Assembly: GCA_049642705.1 (NCBI GenBank)
Contig: JBARPB010000069.1
Span: forward strand, 1-7,084
Direction: 5' to 3'
DNA length: 7,084 nucleotides
DNA from: CAZYPU01 sp049642705
GTDB lineage: Bacteria > Omnitrophota > Gorgyraeia > JABMRN01 > RBG-13-46-9
Shown here piece by piece: positions 1 to 6,888 of this stretch. Under the pieces are notes generated by a model. That model searched no databases, was not told the origin of the DNA, and saw nothing but the letters and a program-made list of their open reading frames with translations. Position numbers and translations under genes: made by a program. The stretch's first letter is position 1. Each line of letters begins with the position of its first letter.

Positions 1-1673
1 GTCCCGCACAGGGGAAACAAAAATCCAGCGCCCAGAGAGGCTCGCACATCACGAATTGGCAGCGTAAAACCTTCCGGACGGCCTTTTAGTTTAGGATCGT
101 GCGAAAGAGAAAGGTGCGTCTTTGCCATGCATATCGGTAGTTTATCATAACCGAGTTTTGTATATAGCTCTATTGCTTTTTCGGCCTTTTCTTCGTATTT
201 GACATTTTTCGCGCCGTAGATTTTAGTGGCGATGGTTTCGATTTTCTTCTTGATCGGCCATTTATTTGAATAAAGATATTTAAAGTTCGATTTCTCGTTA
301 CAGGCTTTCACAACCGCCTTGGCAAGTTTGATGCAGCCCCTGGAACCTTTAGCCCATACCTCGCTCAAGACAGCATCTTCAGCGCCCGTGGCTTTTGCTT
401 TTTTACGAATCAGCTCTATCTCCTTTTTGGTATCCGTGGTAAATCTATTTATTGCCACAACCACGGGTATGCCAAACAGCTTCATGTTTTCTATGTGTTT
501 TTCTAAATTGGAGCAACCGAGGTTCAGGGCTTCCAGATTTTCTTCGAAAAGCGCCTTGTCAAGAGGCCTTCCGGCCACAACCTCGAACCTTCCTGAATGC
601 ATCTTAAGCGCCCTTACGGTACATACCATAACTACACAGTCAGGTTTAAGAGTGCTTTTTCTACATTTTATGTCAAAGAATTTTTCCGCTCCGCAATCCG
701 CGCCAAAACCCGACTCTGTAACAACATAATCCGATAGTTTCAACGCTATCTTATCAGCGAGGATAGAACTATTGCCGTGGGCTATGTTGGCGAAAGGTCC
801 GGCATGCACAAGACAGGGTGTATTTTCTATAGTTTGTAAGAGATTCGGTTTAATCGCATTTTTAAGAAGGACTGTCATTGCGCCCGCTACTTTAATATCT
901 TCGGCGGTAACGGGCTTTCCGTTTTTTGTGAGAGCCAAAATAATCCGGCCAAGCCGCTTTCGTAAATCTTTTAGTCCGGTAGTCAAAGCGAGTATAGCCA
1001 TTATTTCGCTGGCAACAGTAATATCAAACCCTGAACGGTGTTCAAATCCATCCTGTGGACCGCCCAGCCCTATCTTTATGTTGCGCAGGAATCTGTCCGA
1101 TACATCAACTACCCGCCGCCACATTATCGTGTCCGGATCTATGTTCAGCGGATTTCCTTTCAGAATAGAATTATCCAAAAATGCCGCGCAGAGATTATGG
1201 GCCAGGCCTACTGCGTGCACGTCACCGGTAAGATGCAAGTTAAAATCTTCCATCGGAACTACCTGCGAGTATCCTCCTCCGGCTGCCCCTCCTTTTATCC
1301 CGAATACAGGACCGAGCGATGGCTGTCGGATACAAACGGTGGCCTTTTTGCCGATTCGATTTAAGGACATCGCAAGACCGATTGTGGTAACGGTCTTTCC
1401 TTCTCCTAACGGAGTTGGCGTAATTGCCGTAACATCGACGTATTTGCCGTCTTTTCTGCTCTTGAGGCGCTCTAAAACCGATAGTGACACCTTCGCCATG
1501 TAATCGCCGTAAAGGTAAAGGTCTCCTTCTTTAAGCCCTAACTTCCTGGCAATTGCTTTTATCGGTTTTAACTGGGCGCGTCTGGCAATTTCTAAATCCG
1601 TGGTTAAAATCCGCTCGCCATGCTTAAAATAATGTTCGGCCCATTCTCGAAGTATTTGAGAAATGCTTTTCAC
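1..1673 (-). CDS. fhs: Formate--tetrahydrofolate ligase, 3' end outside window
   Basis: Cytoplasmic enzyme that joins formate to tetrahydrofolate using ATP, giving 10-formyl-THF. This supplies purine synthesis and is the entry step of the methyl branch of the Wood-Ljungdahl pathway. I translated the frame from 1673 down to the window edge: 557 complete codons, no stop or frameshift. The ATP-binding loop TPLGEGKT is at residues 87-94. It is followed by family signatures RQPSLGPVFGIKGGAAGGG (116-134) and LTGDVHAVG (about 148-156), and further on by GFDITVASEIMAI and ESGFGADCGAEKFFD. The last visible residues, PIRDVRASLGAGF (539-551), match the region about 35-40 residues before the usual C-terminus, so only a short tail is missing. 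The start is GTG, overlapping the upstream stop as GTGA, with AGAGGAG seven bases before it. No other in-frame start exists before Met59. This leaves about 22 residues ahead of the usual family start (TDLEIA). Identification is very secure. Confidence 0.96.
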   Translation of the reverse strand, partial: MKSISQILREWAEHYFKHGERILTTDLEIARRAQLKPIKAIARKLGLKEGDLYLYGDYMAKVSLSVLERLKSRKDGKYVDVTAITPTPLGEGKTVTTIGLAMSLNRIGKKATVCIRQPSLGPVFGIKGGAAGGGYSQVVPMEDFNLHLTGDVHAVGLAHNLCAAFLDNSILKGNPLNIDPDTIMWRRVVDVSDRFLRNIKIGLGGPQDGFEHRSGFDITVASEIMAILALTTGLKDLRKRLGRIILALTKNGKPVTAEDIKVAGAMTVLLKNAIKPNLLQTIENTPCLVHAGPFANIAHGNSSILADKIALKLSDYVVTESGFGADCGAEKFFDIKCRKSTLKPDCVVMVCTVRALKMHSGRFEVVAGRPLDKALFEENLEALNLGCSNLEKHIENMKLFGIPVVVAINRFTTDTKKEIELIRKKAKATGAEDAVLSEVWAKGSRGCIKLAKAVVKACNEKSNFKYLYSNKWPIKKKIETIATKIYGAKNVKYEEKAEKAIELYTKLGYDKLPICMAKTHLSLSHDPKLKGRPEGFTLPIRDVRASLGAGFLFPLCG

Positions 1674-2371
1674 CTTTTAACTCCTCTTAAAACTTCTTTG
1701 GCAATACTTTGTAACTTCTGCAAATTCTTTTCGCAGTCCTCGGGCTTATACACCGGCGTCCCCATTCCGCAAGGCAGGGTAATCAAATCGCCCTCTTTGA
1801 AATCTTTTACGTCTTCTTTTTTTTGCACGCCCCAGGCGATTCTTTTCTCGCTTCTATATTTGGAATACTTGGTAATATCAAATTGCGATGCGTCGAAACT
1901 TATGATTTTTAGACCTGAATCAAACAATAAATCCCAATCCATGTTTCCGCAAACATGCGCCCCGGGCACAACAGGGAAGGTGGAAAATATTGCCTGCCAC
2001 AACTCTCTAAAATTCACGCCGGATTGTCCCAGCGCAGGTTCATCCAGGAAAAGGATGACCTCTTTGGCCTCCAGGCCGTCCATAATTGCCGTAATATGTT
2101 CACAAATCCTTTGCATCGCTTCATCCTCTTTGAATCCTGCGAGCATCAATGTTGCCGGGCCAACACATTGTATCTTCACTGTGTCGAATTTATGTTTTTT
2201 GAATTCCTTCAAACAGCTGAGTTTCCCCGGATTTTTAATGTATTCCATCATCGCGTCCCCTTTCTTCGGAAGTTCCGGTAAAAAGGGGATGTCGTGCTTT
2301 AAGCTGTATTCCACCGCTTCGTTTACGTCTTCGAGCGGTAATGAGCCGATCTGCGTTATGATTTTTCTCAT
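1670..2371 (-). CDS. Compact MetE C-terminal-domain-like zinc methyltransferase (possible core methionine synthase)
   Basis: A 233-residue protein of the cobalamin-independent methionine synthase / uroporphyrinogen decarboxylase TIM-barrel superfamily. It opens with IGSLPLEDVNEAV (8-20) and IPFLPELPKKG (28-38), as in short MetE-like proteins. It continues with the barrel motifs QCVGPATLM (68-76) and LFLDEPAL (107-114). Zinc-site residues of MetE appear to be kept: His139 and Cys141 in GAHVCGNMDW, and Cys201 in LPCGMG. The fourth MetE ligand, a glutamate, lines up with Asp160 in ISFDAS. These point to thiol activation by zinc, as in methyl transfer to homocysteine, rather than a decarboxylase. 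The methyl donor cannot be read from the sequence. The protein is about 100 residues shorter than the usual domain, mainly between residues 38 and 64. I chose the ATG at 2371 because it overlaps the folE stop as ATGA. An upstream in-frame ATG at 2485 would only add a read-through of folE. Its place before fhs supports a one-carbon role. Confidence 0.72.
   Translation of the reverse strand: MRKIITQIGSLPLEDVNEAVEYSLKHDIPFLPELPKKGDAMMEYIKNPGKLSCLKEFKKHKFDTVKIQCVGPATLMLAGFKEDEAMQRICEHITAIMDGLEAKEVILFLDEPALGQSGVNFRELWQAIFSTFPVVPGAHVCGNMDWDLLFDSGLKIISFDASQFDITKYSKYRSEKRIAWGVQKKEDVKDFKEGDLITLPCGMGTPVYKPEDCEKNLQKLQSIAKEVLRGVKR
1681..1687 (-). promoter_or_regulatory. Ribosome binding site of fhs
   Basis: On the minus strand AGAGGAG lies seven bases before the GTG codon at 1671-1673. 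It sits inside the last codons of the MetE-like gene. It decides the GTG start of fhs, which otherwise has no ATG near the expected N-terminus, and it implies translation coupled to the upstream gene. Confidence 0.75.
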
Positions 2372-2922
2372 TTTATAAGCGCTAACGTCTCCGCACGCGT
2401 CTTCGGGTTGGTTCGGAATAAGCCCCTTACGGCGCTTGTTACGGTTGTTACCCCTGGTTTTTTTACCCCCCGCATCGACATGCAAAGATGCTCCGCCTCG
2501 ACTACTACCATCACGCCCTTTGGTTTCAGCTTTTTCATGATAACATTGGCTATCTCGGTAGTGAGGCGTTCCTGGACCTGGAGCCGCTTTGCCAATATAT
2601 CCACGACCCTTGCGAGTTTACTTAAACCAGTTACCCTGTTGGCTTGCGGAACATATGCCACATGAACTTTACCGATAAACGGGAGCATATGGTGTTCACA
2701 TATCGAATAGAGCGGAATATCTTTTAAAAGAACTATTTCGTCGTGATCCTGCGATAAGAGGACCTCGAGTTCCTGGGCGGGATTTTTGTTCATTCCGCTC
2801 AAAATTTCTTCGTACATCTCGGCCACCCGTTCCGGAGTGCCTAAAAGATCCTGCCTTTTCGGGTTATCCCCTACCGCTTCGAGTATATTCCTTACTGCTT
2901 TTGCTATTTTCTTCTTGTCCAT
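2368..2922 (-). CDS. folE: GTP cyclohydrolase I
   Basis: Converts GTP to 7,8-dihydroneopterin triphosphate plus formate, the first step of folate and pterin synthesis, in the cytoplasm. The 184-residue product has the usual core length of the family. It shows LLGTPERVAEMYEEIL (27-41), the signature SICEHHMLPFIGKVHVAYVP (73-92) and HLCMSMRGVKKPG (145-157). Zinc ligands by family comparison are Cys75, His78 and Cys147, and His77 is the catalytic neighbour. This is therefore the zinc-dependent type IA enzyme. The ATG shares one base with the purH stop (TAATG), and the TGA stop overlaps the next gene as ATGA. No strong ribosome binding site lies before the start, so translation probably depends on coupling to purH. 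The C-terminus (TNPKTRAETLALIK) is normal. Confidence 0.97.
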   Translation of the reverse strand: MDKKKIAKAVRNILEAVGDNPKRQDLLGTPERVAEMYEEILSGMNKNPAQELEVLLSQDHDEIVLLKDIPLYSICEHHMLPFIGKVHVAYVPQANRVTGLSKLARVVDILAKRLQVQERLTTEIANVIMKKLKPKGVMVVVEAEHLCMSMRGVKKPGVTTVTSAVRGLFRTNPKTRAETLALIK

Positions 2923-4466
2923 TAATGCTTGAAGTGCCTTATTCCCGTAAATACCATAGCGATACCGTGTTCGTCGCAGGCGGCGATTATCTCTTTGTCG
3001 CCTTTCGAGCCGCCGGGCTGTATTATCGCTTTTATCCCGGCTTTATGGGCCTGGTCCACCGCATCCCGTTTCGGGAAGAAAGCGTCGCTTGCGAGGGTGG
3101 CGCCTTTGGTTTTGTTGCCGGCTTTCCGGCAGGCAATAATTACCGAATCGACTCTCGACATCTGCCCTGCGCCTATTCCGACGGTTTTCGTGCCCTGGCA
3201 TAACACTATGGCGTTACTTTTTACGTGTTTTACTATAATCCACCCGAAAAGAAGGCTTTTTATTTCTTCTTTTGATGGCGCTTTTTTTGTCACCGTTTTA
3301 AGGTCGCTTTCCTTGGCGACTTTTAAGTCCATATCCTGGATGAGAAGGCCGCCCACTATTTTCTTGTAATCCCTTTCCCGCGGGCTTGTCTTTTTGAAAT
3401 CGGGGATTTCGAGAAGCCTTAAATTCTTTTTCTTTGAGAAAATCTCCCGTGAGGCGCTGTCAAAAGAAGGCGCTATGATGCATTCGACAAAATCGGCTTC
3501 CTTCATGACAACTTCGGCAAGTTTTTTATCCACTTTTCCGTTAAAGCCCACTATGCTTCCGAAGGCGCTTAAGCGGTCGCACTCCAGGGCATCAACGTAG
3601 GCCTTGGATAATGAGTCTGCCACCGCTGCGCCGCAGGGGTTTGTGTGTTTTATGACGCTTGCCGCTGGCTTGTTAAAATCTTTAACTATCTCGATAGCCG
3701 CGTTTAAGTCAATTATATTGTTAAAAGACAGCTCTTTTCCTTGAAGCTGTTTGGCGTTTGCTATGCCGGATTCATGGGCAGTGGGATCTTTATAAAAGGT
3801 TGCCTTCTGGTGCGGGTTCTCGCCGTATCTTAGGTCTTGCGCCTTTTTGAAATTTAAACCTAGGCTGTCGGACGTCTGATTTCCGGATAGAAAGTTATAT
3901 ATAGCGCTGTCATATTCCGAAGTTCGTCTGAAAACCTCGACCGCCAGATCCTTAAGCGTTTTTTCGGAAAGCGAACCCTTATTTGTTTTAAGTTCTTTTA
4001 TGATATCCGGGTATTTCGCTGGATTCGTAACTACCGCTACTGCTCTATTATTTTTCGCCGCGCTTCGGAGCATTGAAGGCCCGCCTATGTCCATGTTCTC
4101 TATCGCCTCTTCAAGGGTTACATCTGGCTTTGCGACCGTTTTTTCGAAGGGATAAAGGTTCACCACCACCATGTCTATCATGCCTATACCGTGCTTTTTC
4201 GCGGTGTCCATGTGTTCTTTGTTTTTACGCAGGGCAAGTAAGCCACCATGTATTTTCGGGTGGAGTGTTTTCACGCGGCCGTCCATCATCTCGGGAAAGC
4301 CGGTGTAATCGGAGACGTCTTTAACGGGTATGCCTAGATCTTTTATCTTCTTTGCGGTTCCGCCCGTAGATAGTATTTCTACGCCAAATTCGTTAAGCGT
4401 TTTTGCTAAATCTTCAATACCTGTCTTATCGGATACGCTAACGAGGGCCCTTTTGATCTTGACCAT
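2922..4466 (-). CDS. purH: Bifunctional AICAR transformylase / IMP cyclohydrolase
   Basis: Catalyses the last two steps of de novo purine synthesis: formylation of AICAR with 10-formyl-THF, then ring closure to IMP. The 514-residue length is typical. The N-terminal cyclohydrolase (MGS-type) domain spans about residues 1-145. It contains ILSTGGTAKKI (31-41), GRVKTLHPKIHGG (63-75) and MDIGGPSMLRSAAKN (125-139). Lys66, Asp126 and Lys138 are at the family's active-site positions. The transformylase domain has DLRYGENPHQ (211-220), the catalytic KHTNPCG (273-279, Lys273-His274), VKHVKSNAI (412-420) and GIGAGQMSRVDS (430-441). The C-terminus, FTGIRHFKH, is the standard one. It is the first gene of the purH-folE-metE-like-fhs cluster, with a strong AGGGAGG site five bases before the ATG. 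It uses the product of fhs, and its own product feeds GTP and hence folE. No defects are visible. Confidence 0.98.
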   Translation of the reverse strand: MVKIKRALVSVSDKTGIEDLAKTLNEFGVEILSTGGTAKKIKDLGIPVKDVSDYTGFPEMMDGRVKTLHPKIHGGLLALRKNKEHMDTAKKHGIGMIDMVVVNLYPFEKTVAKPDVTLEEAIENMDIGGPSMLRSAAKNNRAVAVVTNPAKYPDIIKELKTNKGSLSEKTLKDLAVEVFRRTSEYDSAIYNFLSGNQTSDSLGLNFKKAQDLRYGENPHQKATFYKDPTAHESGIANAKQLQGKELSFNNIIDLNAAIEIVKDFNKPAASVIKHTNPCGAAVADSLSKAYVDALECDRLSAFGSIVGFNGKVDKKLAEVVMKEADFVECIIAPSFDSASREIFSKKKNLRLLEIPDFKKTSPRERDYKKIVGGLLIQDMDLKVAKESDLKTVTKKAPSKEEIKSLLFGWIIVKHVKSNAIVLCQGTKTVGIGAGQMSRVDSVIIACRKAGNKTKGATLASDAFFPKRDAVDQAHKAGIKAIIQPGGSKGDKEIIAACDEHGIAMVFTGIRHFKH

Positions 4467-4471
4467 TTACG

Positions 4472-4478
4472 CCTCCCT
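4472..4478 (-). promoter_or_regulatory. Ribosome binding site of purH
   Basis: AGGGAGG on the minus strand, five bases before the ATG at 4464-4466. It is near-consensus and the strongest such site in the window. A GC-rich hairpin ends at the base just upstream. Confidence 0.8.
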
Positions 4479-4497
4479 GCCTCGCCGTTAGGCGGGC
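4479..4497 (-). repeat. GC-rich hairpin in the purH leader
   Basis: Read on the minus strand this is GCC-CGCC, loop TAAC, GGCG-A-GGC: seven base pairs with one bulged A and a four-base loop. It lies between the promoter and the purH ribosome binding site and touches the latter. No T-run follows it in the direction of transcription, so it is not a standard terminator. It could affect translation initiation, or be one copy of a dispersed short palindrome. The sequence alone does not decide. Confidence 0.5.
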
Positions 4498-4515
4498 TTC
4501 ATCTTACTGGGTATA

Positions 4516-4544
4516 ATTATAAGACAAGAGACCAAAATTTTAAC
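4516..4544 (-). promoter_or_regulatory. Sigma-70-type promoter for the purH operon
   Basis: On the minus strand a perfect TATAAT (-10, 4516-4521) is preceded after 17 bases by GTTAAA (-35, 4539-4544), which matches the TTGACA consensus at only three positions. The predicted transcription start near 4509 gives a leader of about 42 bases before purH. The site lies in the only sizeable gap in the window (4467-4559), just after the LOG-family gene ends, and is well placed to drive purH-folE-metE-like-fhs. The -10 box is convincing and the -35 is weak. Confidence 0.55.
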
Positions 4545-4559
4545 ACAAGTGAAGGTAAA

Positions 4560-5066
4560 TTACAAGGGGAAAAGGGCGGCCACTGCTTCTTCAGGCGTGG
4601 CAACGAAGGTAACCAGGTCGCGGGAGGAGGCGAGTTTTTCGAGGGTATCTTTCCAGAAATTACCGAGCGCTATTATGGGCTTGGGTTTCATGAGGCCTTT
4701 ATTTACAAGTTCGAGGCAGGCGGCGAGTTCTAAAAGCGTGCCTGTTCCGCCCGGAAGCACGATAAAGGCGTCGGCGTTTTTTGCCATCACATCTATTCTT
4801 TCAAAAATATCTTTAGTCTTTATTTCTTCGTCGATATATTTATTCGGCTTTTTGTAAGGTTGATCTTCCCATTTATAATATGTAACTCCTATCGTTTTCC
4901 CACCTGCCTCTTTGGCGCCGCGGGATATGTCTTCCATCGTCCCGCCGAATCCGCCGGTCATAACCTCGAATCCTTTTTCGGCAAGGAGTTTGCCGAGTTT
5001 TACGACGTCCGCCTTTTCCTTTTTCCCTAAATTCTTATAACTGCCGAATACGCAGACTTTTTTCAT
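4560..5066 (-). CDS. LOG-family protein (putative nucleoside 5'-monophosphate phosphoribohydrolase)
   Basis: A 168-residue Rossmann-fold protein of the LOG / 'lysine decarboxylase-like' family. The hallmark PGGTGTLLE is at residues 105-113. Before it come FERIDVMAKNADAFIVL (88-104), with Glu89-Arg90 matching the family's ER pair, and the nucleotide-site segment GGFGGTMEDISRGAKEAGG (38-56). Characterised members cut the N-glycosidic bond of nucleoside monophosphates, including cytokinin nucleotides. There is no evidence of lysine decarboxylase activity. The substrate here is unknown, and the short length is at the low end of the family. The ATG lies 32 nt inside the end of mnmG, with GGTGA six bases before it, so the two genes are probably co-transcribed. 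No terminator is obvious after the stop. Family assignment is firm, exact activity is not. Confidence 0.88.
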   Translation of the reverse strand: MKKVCVFGSYKNLGKKEKADVVKLGKLLAEKGFEVMTGGFGGTMEDISRGAKEAGGKTIGVTYYKWEDQPYKKPNKYIDEEIKTKDIFERIDVMAKNADAFIVLPGGTGTLLELAACLELVNKGLMKPKPIIALGNFWKDTLEKLASSRDLVTFVATPEEAVAALFPL

Positions 5067-6843
5067 ATATTTTCACCATTAAGAGCGAAATCGCAACCGG
5101 CGTTACCCCGGAAATCCTCGAGGCCTGGCCTAAAGAACGGGGCTTAAACCGGGAGAGTTTCTCCTGTATTTCGCTTGAAAGCCCTGAAACCTGCAAATAG
5201 TCGAAATCTTCCGGTATGTTCATCCTTTCGATTTTCTTGAACTTGCTCACGAAGGACGCCTCCCGCTTGATGTAGCCCTCGTATTTTACCGCGACTTCGA
5301 GGCCGGTCTTTTCATAATGCGAAAAGTGGTCCTTCCATTTCGCCGTTTTTATTATATCGTCGAACGTCACCTCAGGCCTTTTCAGTAACTTTAAAAGACC
5401 GGGTGATGCTTCAAGCTTCTTCTTTATTTCTTCTATTCTTTTTTCTTTTTTCTCGACGAGCGCGAGTTTCTCGCGGGAAAGCAAGCCGATGGAATGCCCT
5501 ATTCTACTAAGCCTTGTGGTGGCGTTGTCTTCGCGGATGGTCAACCTGTATTCGACGCGTGATGTAAACATCCTGTAGGGTTCGGTGGTTCCCTTGGTAA
5601 CAAGGTCGTCTATTAAGACACCTATGTAGGCCTCGGACCTATCGAGTATAAAAGGTTCTTTTTTCTTTACCGTCATTGTCGCGTTGATGCCCGCGGTGAT
5701 GCCGAGCGCTGCCGCTTCCTCGTAGCCGGTTGTCCCGATTAACTGGCCGGCCAGAAAAAGACCGGATATTTTCTTCGTCTCGAGCGTGGTCTTTAGTTCA
5801 GTTGGCTGGACCACGTCATATTCTATACCGTAACCGGGCTTCGTAAATTCGGCCTTTTCAAGGCCCGGCACGCTCCTTGTGATTTTTTCCTGAATATCGC
5901 GAGGGAATCCCGTAAAAATTCCGTTCGCGTAATATTCGTCCGTATCAAAGCCCTCCGGCTCGATAAAGAGAATGTGATTCTCCTTATCCGGAAATCTTAC
6001 AATTTTATCCTCTATGGAGGGACAGTACCTCACCCCGCTTGAGTTTAATTTTCCCGAGTAGAATATGGAAGATTTTAAGTTTTTCTTTATTATATCATGT
6101 GTGACCTTTGTGGTACGGGCCATAAAACACGGCTTCTGACGTATATCGATCTTCTCCGTCCAGAATGAAAAAGGAATGATTTCCTTGTCGCCTTCCTGGG
6201 CGGTAAGTTTTGAAAAATCTATTGTTTTTCCGTTGAGCCGCGGCGTCGTGCATGTACTAAGCCGCATCATTTTAAAGCCAAGGCCGGCAAGGTTTCTCGA
6301 AAGCGAAAAAGACGCCTCCTCCCCCATCCTGCCGCCCCGAAAATGTTCAAGGCCTATGTGTATCACGCCGTTTGTAAACGTTCCGGGCGCGAGAACAACC
6401 GCTTTAGAACGTATCAATCCGTGCTTTCTTGTATTTACGCCTTTGGCAAGTCCCTTTTCTACAAAAACGCCTATCGTCTCGTCTTCTAAAATATCGAGAT
6501 TACCCTCGGCACCGATGGTATCGCGCATATAGAGGTTATATCTTTTTCTGTCTGCCTGCGCGCGCGAAGACCTTGCGGCATAGCCCTTGGACGAATTAAG
6601 CATACGAAACTGCACCATCGTCGCATCGATGGCCTTCCCCATTTCGCCGCCCAGAGCATCGACTTCTTTAACAAGCTGTCCCTTGCCTACACCACCTATG
6701 GCAGGATTGCACGACATGAGGCCTATCTTGTCTTTATCAAGCGTGATAAGCAGCGTCTTCGAGCCAAGTCTGGCACTTGCAAGTGCCGCCTCGCACCCGG
6801 CGTGCCCCGCGCCTACAACTATAACGTCGTATTTTTTAGACAT
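5035..6843 (-). CDS. mnmG: tRNA uridine 5-carboxymethylaminomethyl modification enzyme MnmG (GidA)
   Basis: With MnmE it installs the aminomethyl-type group at C5 of wobble uridine 34 in certain tRNAs, using FAD, NADH and methylene-THF. The 602-residue product is slightly shorter than the usual 620-630. The FAD dinucleotide fold starts at VIVVGAGHAGCEAA (7-20). MSCNPAIGGVGKGQLVKEVDALGGEMG spans 43-69, and Cys45 corresponds to the conserved Cys47 of E. coli. RYCPSIEDK (272-280) carries the second conserved cysteine, Cys274. FLAGQLIGTTGYEEAAALG (363-381) and FTSRVEYRLTIREDNA (426-441) follow. The helical C-terminal domain that contacts MnmE ends in LGQASRISGVTPVAIS (571-586). Odd points: the usually invariant KTGTPPR is STCTTPR here (196-202), and DNAD is DNAT. 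The N-terminus fits the family start exactly. The preceding AGGG lies only one base from the ATG, so the ribosome binding site is poor. No mnmE is in the window. Confidence 0.96.
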   Translation of the reverse strand: MSKKYDVIVVGAGHAGCEAALASARLGSKTLLITLDKDKIGLMSCNPAIGGVGKGQLVKEVDALGGEMGKAIDATMVQFRMLNSSKGYAARSSRAQADRKRYNLYMRDTIGAEGNLDILEDETIGVFVEKGLAKGVNTRKHGLIRSKAVVLAPGTFTNGVIHIGLEHFRGGRMGEEASFSLSRNLAGLGFKMMRLSTCTTPRLNGKTIDFSKLTAQEGDKEIIPFSFWTEKIDIRQKPCFMARTTKVTHDIIKKNLKSSIFYSGKLNSSGVRYCPSIEDKIVRFPDKENHILFIEPEGFDTDEYYANGIFTGFPRDIQEKITRSVPGLEKAEFTKPGYGIEYDVVQPTELKTTLETKKISGLFLAGQLIGTTGYEEAAALGITAGINATMTVKKKEPFILDRSEAYIGVLIDDLVTKGTTEPYRMFTSRVEYRLTIREDNATTRLSRIGHSIGLLSREKLALVEKKEKRIEEIKKKLEASPGLLKLLKRPEVTFDDIIKTAKWKDHFSHYEKTGLEVAVKYEGYIKREASFVSKFKKIERMNIPEDFDYLQVSGLSSEIQEKLSRFKPRSLGQASRISGVTPVAISLLMVKIYEKSLRIRQL

Positions 6844-6858
6844 ACCCTAATGTGGCTT

Positions 6859-6888
6859 ATGTAGGTCACCCTTAAGGGTGACCTACAT
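6859..6888. repeat. Perfect 30-bp palindrome between transaldolase gene and mnmG
   Basis: The half-site ATGTAGGTCACCCTT is followed by its exact reverse complement. As RNA it forms a 13-bp stem with a UUAA loop. It covers the last Met codon and the TAG stop of the transaldolase gene (6883-6888) and ends 15 bases before the mnmG start. No T-run follows on the minus strand, so it is not a canonical intrinsic terminator for the upstream gene. It could be a processing or RNA-stability element, or a dispersed palindromic repeat. Confidence 0.85.

Noticed and set aside
772..1503. Long plus-strand open frame (243 codons)
   Set aside because: It lies entirely antisense to well-conserved fhs sequence. 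Its translation has no recognisable domain.
1670..2371. Uroporphyrinogen decarboxylase (hemE) assignment
   Set aside because: The fold is related, but the HxC and CG zinc motifs belong to MetE-type methyltransferases and the usual HemE N-terminal signature is absent.
1620..2378. Plus-strand open frame (252 codons)
   Set aside because: Antisense to the MetE-like gene and the start of fhs. Composition is that of a complement of coding DNA.
2372..2485. Longer start for the MetE-like gene, adding 38 residues (MHVDAGG...)
   Set aside because: The added part reads through the 3' end of folE in another frame, is basic and low in family similarity, and the ATG at 2371 forms a typical ATGA coupling with a proper family N-terminus.
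4467..4515. Purine or THF riboswitch in front of purH
   Set aside because: The leader from the predicted start is only about 42 nt, too short for either aptamer, and no conserved riboswitch core is seen.
4560..5066. Lysine decarboxylase annotation for the LOG-family gene
   Set aside because: The PGGxGTxxE motif defines the LOG phosphoribohydrolase family. Lysine decarboxylase is a legacy misnomer and no PLP-binding features are present.
6486..6674. Minus-strand open frame of 62 codons within mnmG
   Set aside because: Out-of-frame shadow inside a conserved MnmG region. No start signal of its own.
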